Of a DNA stretch of 64,000 bases, positions 8,619 through 17,187 are shown piece by piece (position 1 is the first letter of the stretch; every line of letters begins with the position of its first letter). A program made the translations under genes and the position numbers. The stretch covers positions 62,001 through 126,000 of the forward strand of contig CAWBAJ010000010.1 in the NCBI GenBank assembly GCA_963786765.1, in the 5' to 3' direction. Under the pieces are notes generated by a model. That model was not told the DNA's origin and searched no databases. It was given only the letters and a program-made list of their open reading frames with translations. The stretch comes from DATKNA01 sp963786765 (GTDB taxonomy: Bacteria; Actinomycetota; Actinomycetes; Actinomycetales; Kineosporiaceae).

Positions 8619-10580
8619 ATGCCGCTCGACGCGCACGTGCCGGTGCTGGACGACCACACCTACGACTCGATCGTCGCGGAGATGCGCTCCCGGATCGCGC
8701 GCTACACCCCCGAGTGGAAGCCGGTCTGGACCGACTACAACGACACCGACCCGGGCATCACGATGGTCCAGGTCTTCGCGTGGCTCGGCGAGATGCTCGC
8801 GTACCGGATGAACCAGGTGCCGGACCTGCTGTACCTGAAGTTCCTGCAGCTGCTCGGCGTCGAGCTCGCGCCGGCGCAGCCCGCGCAGGCGCAGATCACC
8901 TTCTCCGTCCGCTCCACCGCGTCCGCCCCGACCGCGACGGTCCCGCTGGGCACCCAGGTCATCGCCGAGATGCCCGGCGGCGGCCCACCGCTGGTCTTCG
9001 AGGCGGACCGGGCCCTGGTCTGCCTGCGCCACCGGGTCACGGCCCTGCTCGCGTACGACGGGTACGCCTACGCGGACGTCACCGGCGTCGACCAGGCAGT
9101 CACCGGCTACGCGCCGTTCGGCCCGGCGGCGACCGCCGGCGCGGCCCTGGCGGTGGGGCTGGAGGCCACCGAGCCCGTTCCCGGCACGGAGCTGACGTTC
9201 TACCTGTGGGTCGCCGAGCCCGAGGTCGGCGCGCCCGTCTCGTGCGGCCTGCCGCCCTCGGCCCGGTTCGCCTCCGCGCAGCTCGTCTGGCAGTACTGGG
9301 ACGGCTTCGACTGGGTGCCGATGACCGTGATCGCGGACGAGACGGCGGCGTTCACCCGCAGCGGCCAGGTCGTCGTCCGGATCCCCGGGCAGGCCCTGGC
9401 GCAGCTCGTGATCCCGCCGCTGACGCAGCCACTGCACTGGCTGCGGGTGGTCGTGGCGTCCGGCGGGTACGAGCGGGCCCCTCAGGTCCTCGCGCTGCGC
9501 ACCAACACGATGACGCTGACCCAGATGGAGACCGTCCGCGACGAGGTGCTGGGCGGCAGCGACGGGCGGCGCGACCAGACGTTCGTGCTGGAGCAGACAC
9601 CGGTGCTGGACGGCAGCCTCACCCTCACGGTCGACGAGGGCGACGGGACCCAGGTCTGGACGCAGGTCGCCGACTTCCTCGCCTCCGGCCCCGGGGACCG
9701 GCACTACGTGCTCGACCGCACCACCGGACAGGTCCGGTTCGGGGACGGCGTGCACGGGGCGATCCCGATCGCCAACCCGCGCAACCCGGACGCCGACGTC
9801 GTCGCGTCGTCCTACCGCTACGGCGGCGGCACGGTCGGCAACGCCTCCGCCGGCACGCTGTCCTCGCTCCGCAGCGCCGTCGACGGCATCGACGACACCG
9901 TCGCCCAGCCGGTCGCGGCCTATGGCGGGGCCGACGAGGAGACCCTCGACGCGGCGCTGGACAGGGCTCCCGCCTCCATCCGGTCGCGGTGCCGGGCCGT
10001 CACCGTGGACGACTTCGAACTCTTCGCGAAGCAGTCCGCGGGGATCGCGCGGGCCAGGGCGCTGCCGTTGCGCCACCCCGACTTCCCCGGCGCGGACATC
10101 CCGGGCGTGGTGACCGTCGTCGTCGTGCCGTCGTCCCCGTCCCCGAAGCCCGTGCCCAGCGAGGGCACGCTGCGGACGGTCTGCGCGTACCTGGACCAGC
10201 GCCGCCTGCTCACCACCGAGGTGTACGTCGCTCCCCCGACCTACCAGCTGGTCGCCGTGACGGCGGACGTGGTGGCCGAGGAGACCGCGGACCTGGCGGC
10301 GGTGCAGCGGGCCGTGGACGCCGACCTGCTCTCCTACCTCCACCCGCTGACCGGCGGGGAGGACGGCACCGGGTGGCCCTTCGGCGGGACGATCCTGTAC
10401 TCCCGGGTCTCCCACCGGATCCTGTCGGTGCCCGGTGTCCTCTCGGTCCGCCGGCTGGTCGTCAGCCTCGACGGGGTCGAGGCCCCGGAGTGCCGGGACG
10501 TGCCGCTGGCCGAGGGTGCCCTGGCGTACTCGCTGGTGCACCAGGTGACCGTGTCCTACCCCGCCGGGGGTGCGCGATGA
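8619..10580 (+). CDS. Baseplate assembly protein (gpJ/Afp11-like)
   Basis: 653 residues from ATG 8619. It belongs to the large eCIS baseplate wedge family related to phage gpJ and T4 gp6. Visible marks are the N-terminal WTDYNDTDPGITMVQVFAW segment, AYRMNQVPDLLYLKFLQLLG, the gpJ-like core with RFGDGVHGAIP and SYRYGGGTVGNASAGTL, and the C-terminal half typical of the wedge arm (PGVVTVVVVPSSPSPKPVPS). It forms the ring that supports the spike and links to fibres. The last bases overlap the next start (ATGA at 10577). Confidence 0.92.
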   Translation: MPLDAHVPVLDDHTYDSIVAEMRSRIARYTPEWKPVWTDYNDTDPGITMVQVFAWLGEMLAYRMNQVPDLLYLKFLQLLGVELAPAQPAQAQITFSVRSTASAPTATVPLGTQVIAEMPGGGPPLVFEADRALVCLRHRVTALLAYDGYAYADVTGVDQAVTGYAPFGPAATAGAALAVGLEATEPVPGTELTFYLWVAEPEVGAPVSCGLPPSARFASAQLVWQYWDGFDWVPMTVIADETAAFTRSGQVVVRIPGQALAQLVIPPLTQPLHWLRVVVASGGYERAPQVLALRTNTMTLTQMETVRDEVLGGSDGRRDQTFVLEQTPVLDGSLTLTVDEGDGTQVWTQVADFLASGPGDRHYVLDRTTGQVRFGDGVHGAIPIANPRNPDADVVASSYRYGGGTVGNASAGTLSSLRSAVDGIDDTVAQPVAAYGGADEETLDAALDRAPASIRSRCRAVTVDDFELFAKQSAGIARARALPLRHPDFPGADIPGVVTVVVVPSSPSPKPVPSEGTLRTVCAYLDQRRLLTTEVYVAPPTYQLVAVTADVVAEETADLAAVQRAVDADLLSYLHPLTGGEDGTGWPFGGTILYSRVSHRILSVPGVLSVRRLVVSLDGVEAPECRDVPLAEGALAYSLVHQVTVSYPAGGAR

Positions 10581-12674
10581 GCGTCCCGACGGTGGCACCC
10601 GTCCACGCCCCGCCGTACGACCCCCTGTCCCTGCTGCTGGACGGCAGGGTCGGCTGGTTCGCGGCCCGGGCGGACGAGGTCGTCGCCGCGCCCGGACCCG
10701 GCGGGTGCCTGACGCTGGCCCGCGATCCGGCGTCGCTGGTGCCGCTGACAGCCGGGGCGGGGACGTTCGGCGGTCTGCGCCCGCCGTCCGCGGTCGCGCT
10801 CGACGGCCAGGGCCGGATCTGGTTGCTCGCCGACGGTGGGGTGCTGTCGCGGTTCGACCCGTGCGGCTGCCGGTTCGTCCCGGTCCGGTCCGTCGGCGCG
10901 GGGGCGGTGGCTCTTGCCGGCGACGGCGACCTCGTCTGGCTCACCGGCACGGACGACGGCGGACAGCTGACAGCTCTCGCGGTCCCGACGACCGCACCCG
11001 CGCTACGGGTGCGCGCCCCGATGCCGTGGCAGCCCGCCGGGGTGGCCGTGGACAGGCACCACCAGGTGCACGTCGCGGATCCGCTCGGCGGCCGGGTGCA
11101 CACCTTCGCCCGCACCGGCCGGTACCTGGGCAGCGTCGGCGGTGTCGGCGGTGTCGGCGCGGTCGCCGTGGACCGGACGGGCAGGGTGTGGGCGGCCGGG
11201 CCGTCCGGGGCCTACCGGATCGAGGGCGGTGCGGCCGTCGCCGTCCTGGAGAGCGCCGACGAGGTGGCGGAGGCGTTCCCGGCCTCCCCGGTGGGCACCG
11301 ACAGTGCCGGCAACCTCCTGCTGGGCGGCCTCTGCGTCCCCCCGACCGGCGCGGCGTTCGACACCGCCGGCCGTCCGGTCCCGCCCGTGCCCGCGCCGGC
11401 CCGGCCGGCGTTCCGCACCGACGGAACGGTCGTCCTGGGCCCGCTGGACTCCCGGATCGACGGCTGCGTGTGGGATCGCGTGGTCCTGCACGGGAACCTG
11501 CCGGCCGGCTGCGCGGTGGCGCTCGCCACGCTGACGGCGCACGCCCCGCTGCCGCTGGAGGACGTGGACGCGATGCCGGAGGCGGCCTGGCGCACCCGGG
11601 CGACCGCCACCGCCCTGCCCGCCGCGGCGGGTGGTCCGGCCGCCGAGTGGGACGGTCTGCTGACCGGGGACCCCGGCCGCTACCTCTGGGTCCGGCTGCG
11701 GCTCACCGGGTCGGGCAGCACGACCCCCGCGCTGAACGCCGTCGAGGTGTTCTTCCCGCGGATCAGCCTGCGTCGTCACCTGCCCGAGGTGTACGGGGCG
11801 GAGCCGGAGAGCGCCGCGTTCACCGACCGGTTCGTGGGCCTGTTCGACCGGAGCCTGCGCGAGCGTCGAGGCGCGGCTGGACGCGCTGCCGGCGCTGGTG
11901 GACCCGCAGGCGACGCCCGCGCTGGACTGGCTGTCGTCGTGGGTGGGCCTGGCCGGTGACCGGCGGCTGCCCGAGGCGGTCCGGCGCCGGCTGCTGGCGG
12001 CGTCCGCGCGGCTCTACGACCTGCGCGGGACGGCGACGGGGCTCCGCGAACTGCTGTTGCTGGTGCTGGGCCTGGACGAGCCGCCGTCCGGTGCGTGCTG
12101 CACGCCCCGTGCCCGGGAGGGCTGCACCTGCCGGCCGGCCCGGACGTCCTGCCCGCCCGGGCCGGCACCGGCCTCGACCTGGACGGCGCCGGCGCTGGTG
12201 CTCGAGCACTTCCGGCTGCGTCGCTGGCTGTGGCTGGGGAGCTCGCGGATCGGCGACGAGGGCGTCCTGTGGGGACGGCGGATCGTCGACCGCAGCCAGC
12301 TCGGCGAGGGGGCCCAGGTCGGCGGGACCCGGCTGGCGGTGAGCCAGGACCCGCTGCGCGACCCGTTCCACGTCTATGCCCACCGCTGGACGGTGTTCCT
12401 GCCGGCCTCGGCGGGAGCAACCCCCCAGCAGCGGGCGGTGCTGCAGCGGCTGCTCGCGTTCGCCACCCCCGCGCACACCGCCGGCCAGGTGGAGTACGTC
12501 GAGCCGCGCTTCAGGATCGGCGTGCAGTCGTCCCTGGGGCTGGACGCCGTGGTCGGCCGGGTGCCGACCGGGACGACGCTCGGCGCGACGCCGCTCGGCA
12601 CCGCCGTCCTGACCGGCGACCCCGACTCCCCCGGCGGGCCGCGCCGGATCGGGACGACGGCGGTCCTGCGATGA
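10577..12674 (+). pseudogene. gpI-like tail protein with NHL-like repeats (Afp12-like), frameshifted
   Basis: About 698 residues if repaired, starting at ATG 10577. The first 330 residues look like an NHL/beta-propeller region (PSAVALDGQGRIWLLADGG, PAGVAVDRHHQVHVADPLGG, GAVAVDRTGRVWAAGPSG). The tail-protein-I region follows: ISLRRHLPEVYGAEPESA, FTDRFVGLFDRSLRE. Near 11864 an extra base shifts the frame; VEARLDALPALVDPQATP, LDWLSSWVGLAGDRRLPEA and LYDLRGTATGLRELL lie in the next frame and run to the stop at 12672-12674. Uncorrected, the product stops at 11959. A Cys-rich linker (about six Cys within some 30 residues) precedes LVLEHFRLRRWLWLG. It would connect the baseplate to the fibre proteins. 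Confidence 0.85.
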
Positions 12675-12687
12675 GAAGAGGAATGCG

Positions 12688-15252
12688 ATGACCACCAGCT
12701 CGGCGGCCGCGATGTCGTCCTCCGCCGTCCCCGCAGCCTGCACGTGCGGCGGAACCGCCGCGTGCACCTGCGGCGGCGACTGCGCCCTGCACCCGTTCGC
12801 CCGCAACGCCTACTGGTACGGCAAGCTCATGCTGCCGCAGGACTTCACCGACGAGCAGCAGTACCTGCGGGACAAGGTGCGCCACCACAACATGCGCCTG
12901 CACGGCACGGGCGTGGTGTGCGGGCTGCTCGTCACGCAGGACCCCGCCGAGGCCTGCCGGGACCGGTTCGTCGCGGTCACCCCCGGCTCGGCGCTGGACT
13001 GCTGCGGCCGCGAGATCGTCCTGCTCGACCCCGACCGGCTGGACCTGTCCGCGCTCCCCGCCGTCCAGGCCCTGGACCCGGCCGCCGGCACGACCCACGA
13101 GCTGCGGATCCGCCTGCGGTACACCGAGTGCGGCACCGAGCCCGTCCCCGTGCTCTACGACGAGTGCGGCTGCGACGACGGCCGGTGCCTTCCCAACCGG
13201 ATCCTGGAGTCGTACACGCTGGACGTCGTCGTCGACCCGCCGGTCACGCCCGCGACCTGGCAGGGCCCCGCGCTCGTGCGCGAGCTCGACCTCGGCATCG
13301 CCGCCGCCGTCGCCGTGCGGGTCACGGCGGCAGGGGTGGCCGCCGCGGCCGGGTCGACGGTGTACCTGGTCGACCCGGCGAGCCGGGCCACGACGGCGTC
13401 CCGGGACGTCGGCGGAGCCGTGCACGCCCTCGAGGTCCCGCCGGACGGCGCGGCGCTGTTCGTCGTCCACGAGGACGCCGGGGTGGCGACGCTCACCGTC
13501 CTGGCGGCGGCGGACCTGGCCGTGACCAGCACGGCGGCGATCCCCGGGGGCGCCCTGCCGGCCTCCACCGCCGTCGGCTCGGACGGGCGCCTCGTGCTGC
13601 TCGACGACACCGCCGGACAGCTGCTGCGCTACGAGCCGGACCTGACGACCGCCAGTCCCAGCCCGCCCGCTCCCGTTCCGGTGCCCGCCGGGCGGGCCCT
13701 GCTCGCGCTCGCGGCCGACGCCGGCACGGCCTTCCTCGCCGCGCGGTCCGGCACGGGGGCGAGCGAGCCCGGCCGGCTGGACGTCGTGGATCTCCCCGGC
13801 GCGGCGGTCGGGACGCCGCTGGCTCCTCTGCCGGCCGGCGCGGAGCCGTTGCTGCTTCTGGGGAACGGGCCCGGACTCCTGGTGGCGGCGTCCGACGGCA
13901 GGGCCTACGGCGTCGACGCGTCCGCCGGGACGGTCACCGGTTCCGTCGCTCTGCAGGGCCTCCCGGACGATGCGGCGGGGTTCCCGTGGGCATATGTGGT
14001 GGAGACCTCGGGCGGGATGAGCAGGCTGCGGCCGGTCCGGGTGCCCTCGGCGGCGACCGGCGTCCCGGACGCCGTGGGCCCCGCCACGGCGCTGGCCGGG
14101 GAGGCCCACGATGTGGCCGTCGCCCCCGGCCGCGTGTACGTCGCGTATACGGCCGCCGGACAGTCCGGCGGGGTCGCCGTCTTCGACGTCGAGGACACCA
14201 CGTGCCGGGAGCGGTGGGAGGCGCTGCCGCCCTGCCCGACGTGCGGGGACGACGACTGTGGCGCGCTGGTCCTTGCCACGATCCGCGGGTATCGGCCCGG
14301 ATTCAGCATCCTCGACGCCGCCGAGCCGCCGACCGACCCCGCCGCGGACCGGGCGGCCCGGATCGCCCGCATCGACAACCGCGACGGCCGGCAGGTGCTG
14401 CGCAGCACCGCTGTGCTGAGCGAGGCGATCGAGTGCCTGCTGGACTGCTGCGACCAGGCCGGGAGCGGCGGGAGCGGCGGGACGGGGCCACAGGGGCCGC
14501 CCGGTCCAGCGGGACCCGCCGGACCCGCCGGACCCGCTGGAGCCACGGGACCCGCCGGACCTGCCGGACCCGCCGGACCCGCCGGGGCCACGGGAGCAGC
14601 CGGAGCAGCCGGACCCGCCGGGGCCACCGGGCCGCAGGGACCGCCGGGGCCGGGACTGGAGACGAAGCTGATCCGGATCGACGCCCTCAGCTGGCGGCAC
14701 AACGCGAACCTGACGTTGAAGGAATTGCAGGCGGTCGTCGTCGTCGATCCGCAGACGGGTCAGGAGACGCTCAAGCATGGCGTGGTCATCGGCTTCACCG
14801 GTGTCGTCCAGGTCTCGACGGCGACCGCCACGAGGCTCGGTACGACCGATCCCGTCCACGTGTTCACGGTCGACGCCCCGAACCTGAGGATTCCCGCCGC
14901 GACACAGCTGGGGTTCGCCTGCCGTTGCCCCGCGGTGGGCGAGGTCTTCGCGGTGAAAGTGGTCCAGGTGGACCCCGACGGTCGCATCGCGCGGGCGGTC
15001 ACCGTCACGGACCCGGAGGCCAGTGCGCTGGCGTTCGTCTTCAGCGACCCCTTCGTCAAGAACGTGATCGAGCAGATCCCGTCCGACCTCGGGGTGCAGT
15101 TGCACGGCGACTTCGTCGTCGACCACGAGGGCCGGGCCGTCGACGCGGAGTTCGTCCGCGCCGACCTGCCGACCGGGGACCACCCGAAAGGGAGTCCCTT
15201 CGGCATCCAGGGCGGGCCCTTCCGGAGCTGGTTCATGCCCAAGGCCGACTGA
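12688..15252 (+). CDS. Fibre-like eCIS protein with collagen-like Gly-X-Y region
   Basis: 854 residues from ATG 12688 (GAGGAATGCG region upstream). The N-terminus is Cys-rich (CTCGG twice), followed by FARNAYWYGKLMLPQDF and LHGTGVVCGLLV, a motif shared with the next two genes. Residues about 200-560 have propeller-like repeats (VYLVDPASRATTASRDVGG, GQLLRYEPDL, VYVAYTAAGQSGGVAVFD). Residues 600-656 are 19 uninterrupted Gly-X-Y triplets, bracketed at both ends by GPQGPP. A roughly 195-residue C-terminal head follows. The layout (attachment motif, propeller, collagen-like stalk, head) suggests a trimeric fibre mounted on the baseplate, perhaps for target binding. That role is inferred from position and architecture. 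Confidence 0.85.
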   Translation: MTTSSAAAMSSSAVPAACTCGGTAACTCGGDCALHPFARNAYWYGKLMLPQDFTDEQQYLRDKVRHHNMRLHGTGVVCGLLVTQDPAEACRDRFVAVTPGSALDCCGREIVLLDPDRLDLSALPAVQALDPAAGTTHELRIRLRYTECGTEPVPVLYDECGCDDGRCLPNRILESYTLDVVVDPPVTPATWQGPALVRELDLGIAAAVAVRVTAAGVAAAAGSTVYLVDPASRATTASRDVGGAVHALEVPPDGAALFVVHEDAGVATLTVLAAADLAVTSTAAIPGGALPASTAVGSDGRLVLLDDTAGQLLRYEPDLTTASPSPPAPVPVPAGRALLALAADAGTAFLAARSGTGASEPGRLDVVDLPGAAVGTPLAPLPAGAEPLLLLGNGPGLLVAASDGRAYGVDASAGTVTGSVALQGLPDDAAGFPWAYVVETSGGMSRLRPVRVPSAATGVPDAVGPATALAGEAHDVAVAPGRVYVAYTAAGQSGGVAVFDVEDTTCRERWEALPPCPTCGDDDCGALVLATIRGYRPGFSILDAAEPPTDPAADRAARIARIDNRDGRQVLRSTAVLSEAIECLLDCCDQAGSGGSGGTGPQGPPGPAGPAGPAGPAGATGPAGPAGPAGPAGATGAAGAAGPAGATGPQGPPGPGLETKLIRIDALSWRHNANLTLKELQAVVVVDPQTGQETLKHGVVIGFTGVVQVSTATATRLGTTDPVHVFTVDAPNLRIPAATQLGFACRCPAVGEVFAVKVVQVDPDGRIARAVTVTDPEASALAFVFSDPFVKNVIEQIPSDLGVQLHGDFVVDHEGRAVDAEFVRADLPTGDHPKGSPFGIQGGPFRSWFMPKAD
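14485..14655 (+). repeat. Collagen-like Gly-X-Y coding repeat (19 triplets)
   Basis: Nineteen consecutive Gly-X-Y codon triplets within the fibre-like gene, mainly GPA (nine copies), with GAT, GAA and GPP/GPQ units. The DNA is a near-perfect 9-base tandem built on ggacccgcc. Both ends carry GPQ-GPP. Proline is only in the X position apart from the two GPP units, as in bacterial collagens that lack hydroxyproline. Confidence 0.95.
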
Positions 15253-15270
15253 CGAGGCGAGGCGATCACC

Positions 15271-17187
15271 ATGCCGTTCGACACCCAGACCGCCCCCACC
15301 CCGACCCGCAGCACAGGCTGCGGGTGCGGCGGCGGATGCGACCGCTGCAGTACGGGGCTGGCGACCGCGTGCCGGCCGCGGTTCTTCGCCGGGCAGTTGC
15401 TGACCGACGCGGACCTGACCCGGCTGGAGGAGTACGTGGTCGCCAAGGACCGGCTGCACAACCGGTACCTGGTGGGCACGGGCGTCGTGTGCGGGCTGGA
15501 GGTGGTGTGCAACCCCTGCGACGACACCGTGACCGTGCGGCCGGGGTACGCACTCGGCCCCTGCGGGGAGGACGTCGTCGTCCCCGCGGACACCCGCGTC
15601 GACGTCGGAGCCCTGGTGCGCGCGCAGCGCCGGTCCACGGCCCGGATCGACTGCGCGCCCTTCAAGGACATGCCGGCGTCCTGCGAGGCTGCCGAGCAAC
15701 GATGGATCCTGGGGATCTGCTACGACGAGCGGCCCGCCCGGCCGGTGGCGACGCTGCGCTCGTCGGCGTCCTGCGCCGGTGCGTGCGGCGGCTCCTGCGG
15801 CGCGTCAGGCGGCTCCTGGGGCGGGTCCGGCAGCTCCTGCGGCTGCTCCTCGGCCACCGGCACCGGCATGGCGACGAGCATGTCCACGACCGCCGTCGGC
15901 ACGCCGGCGGGCTGTGAGAACACGGTGACCTGCGAGGGTTTCCGGTTCGTCCTCTCCCCGGACACCTCGGCCCTCACCGACCGCCGCAGGCCTGTCCCCG
16001 ACGGAGCCCTCACCGCCAGGGTGAAGGCCTGCCTGATGACCCTGACGGCGCTCGTGACCCCGGTGCCCAAGGACCCGTCGCCCAAGGACGTCGTCACCTA
16101 CTGCTGCACGCTGCGCGCGGAACTGCGCGACCTCCTGCTGCGCGGGGAGTTCTCCGGCTGCGGGCTCCTGGATCGGCTCGCCGAGGTCGTCTGCCCCGAG
16201 CTCGACGACCAGGAGGCGGTCGCCAAGGCACTGCGGGCGCTGCGGCTGATGCTCGACATCGTCATCGACCTGTACCGCGAGTGCCTCTGCTCGGCGTTGC
16301 TGCCGCCGTGCCCCGACGACTGCGCCGACGACTGCGTCCCGCTCGCGACGCTCACGGTTCGCGCCTCCGACCTGCGGGTGCTCGACGTCTGCGCCTGGAG
16401 CTCGCGGCGCTTCGCGGTCACGCTCCCGATGCTCGGCTACTGGCTGAGCTGGCTGCCCATCGGGGCGGCGCTGCGCCAGGCGGTGAGCCGCGTCTGCTGC
16501 CCGCCGGAGGAACCCCGCCGGTTCGTCGTCGACGACCGGCTGCATGTCTCCCCGGCGACCGGGCCGGTTCCCCCGCAGGGACCCGAGGCACCCCAGGCGG
16601 ATGCGGAGGGAGCGCCGCCGGAAGCGGCCGCGCCGGCGGCGCAGGGAGGTGGCGCCGGGACCACGTCGGCCGCGACCGGGAACGACCGCCGGGGCGACCT
16701 GGCTGCCCTGCCCGCGTCGCTCCAGGTCCTCGCCGGCTACGCCGGCGGCGTCGCTCCCTGGGCAGGCGTCGAGGCGACCGTGCTGGCCCGGATGGGCGCG
16801 ACCGACCCGCAGGGCCGGCCGGCGGCGTCCGATGCCGAGTTGGCCGCGCCGTTCGCGGCGCTGGCCTTCGCCCGCGCCGGCGCGCCGGCGGGGTCCCAGC
16901 TGGCGGGCCCCGTCGGCGTCCCGCTGATCGAGGCGTTCCGGCGCGCCGTCGGCGCCGACCAGCCCGTCCCGGGCAGCGACGAGGCCGCTGGGCTAGTCCC
17001 ACAGCCGGCCGCCGAGCCGGCCGCCGAGCAACCCGCCGAGCCGGCCGCCGAGCAACCCGCCGAGCCGGCCGGCGAGCAGGCGGACCGGCTGGCCGCCCTG
17101 GAGTCGACCGTGGCGCGGCTGGAGCGGCGGCTCACCGCCCAGGCCCGGACGATCACGGCGCTGCGGAAGGCGGGAGGAGCGCAGTGA
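15271..17187 (+). CDS. Cys-rich fibre-like eCIS protein, second of three paralogous-start genes
   Basis: 638 residues from ATG 15271. The N-terminus has a Cys/Gly cluster (GCGCGGGCDRC) and then CRPRFFAGQLLTDADLTRL and LVGTGVVCGLEVVCNP, matching the N-terminal motif of the flanking genes. A second Ser/Gly/Cys-rich linker (about residues 170-200) and many Cys pairs follow, for example CCTLRAEL and LYRECLCSALLPPCPDDC. Near residues 581-603 there are tandem EPAAEQPA repeats, then a C-terminal coiled coil (ALESTVARLERRLTAQ). The function is unknown; it is probably another baseplate appendage. The next gene starts in a GTGA overlap at 17184. Confidence 0.8.
   Translation: MPFDTQTAPTPTRSTGCGCGGGCDRCSTGLATACRPRFFAGQLLTDADLTRLEEYVVAKDRLHNRYLVGTGVVCGLEVVCNPCDDTVTVRPGYALGPCGEDVVVPADTRVDVGALVRAQRRSTARIDCAPFKDMPASCEAAEQRWILGICYDERPARPVATLRSSASCAGACGGSCGASGGSWGGSGSSCGCSSATGTGMATSMSTTAVGTPAGCENTVTCEGFRFVLSPDTSALTDRRRPVPDGALTARVKACLMTLTALVTPVPKDPSPKDVVTYCCTLRAELRDLLLRGEFSGCGLLDRLAEVVCPELDDQEAVAKALRALRLMLDIVIDLYRECLCSALLPPCPDDCADDCVPLATLTVRASDLRVLDVCAWSSRRFAVTLPMLGYWLSWLPIGAALRQAVSRVCCPPEEPRRFVVDDRLHVSPATGPVPPQGPEAPQADAEGAPPEAAAPAAQGGGAGTTSAATGNDRRGDLAALPASLQVLAGYAGGVAPWAGVEATVLARMGATDPQGRPAASDAELAAPFAALAFARAGAPAGSQLAGPVGVPLIEAFRRAVGADQPVPGSDEAAGLVPQPAAEPAAEQPAEPAAEQPAEPAGEQADRLAALESTVARLERRLTAQARTITALRKAGGAQ
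17011..17079 (+). repeat. 24-bp tandem repeat encoding EPAAEQPA
   Basis: Two exact 24-base units (17011-17034, 17035-17058) and a third diverged unit to about 17079, beginning gccgagccggccgccgag. They encode an acidic Ala/Pro/Gln linker just before the coiled coil of the second fibre-like protein. Such tandem units can change copy number by slippage. Confidence 0.9.

Noticed and set aside
12095..12691. Alternative frame in the middle of the gpI-like gene as a separate gene.
   Set aside because: The frame giving the Cys-rich linker runs straight into the family-typical LVLEHFRLRRW segment, so no second slip or extra gene is needed.
14485..14655. Short regular repeats that could suggest a CRISPR array.
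   Set aside because: The repeats are 9 bases with no spacers and encode Gly-X-Y in frame.
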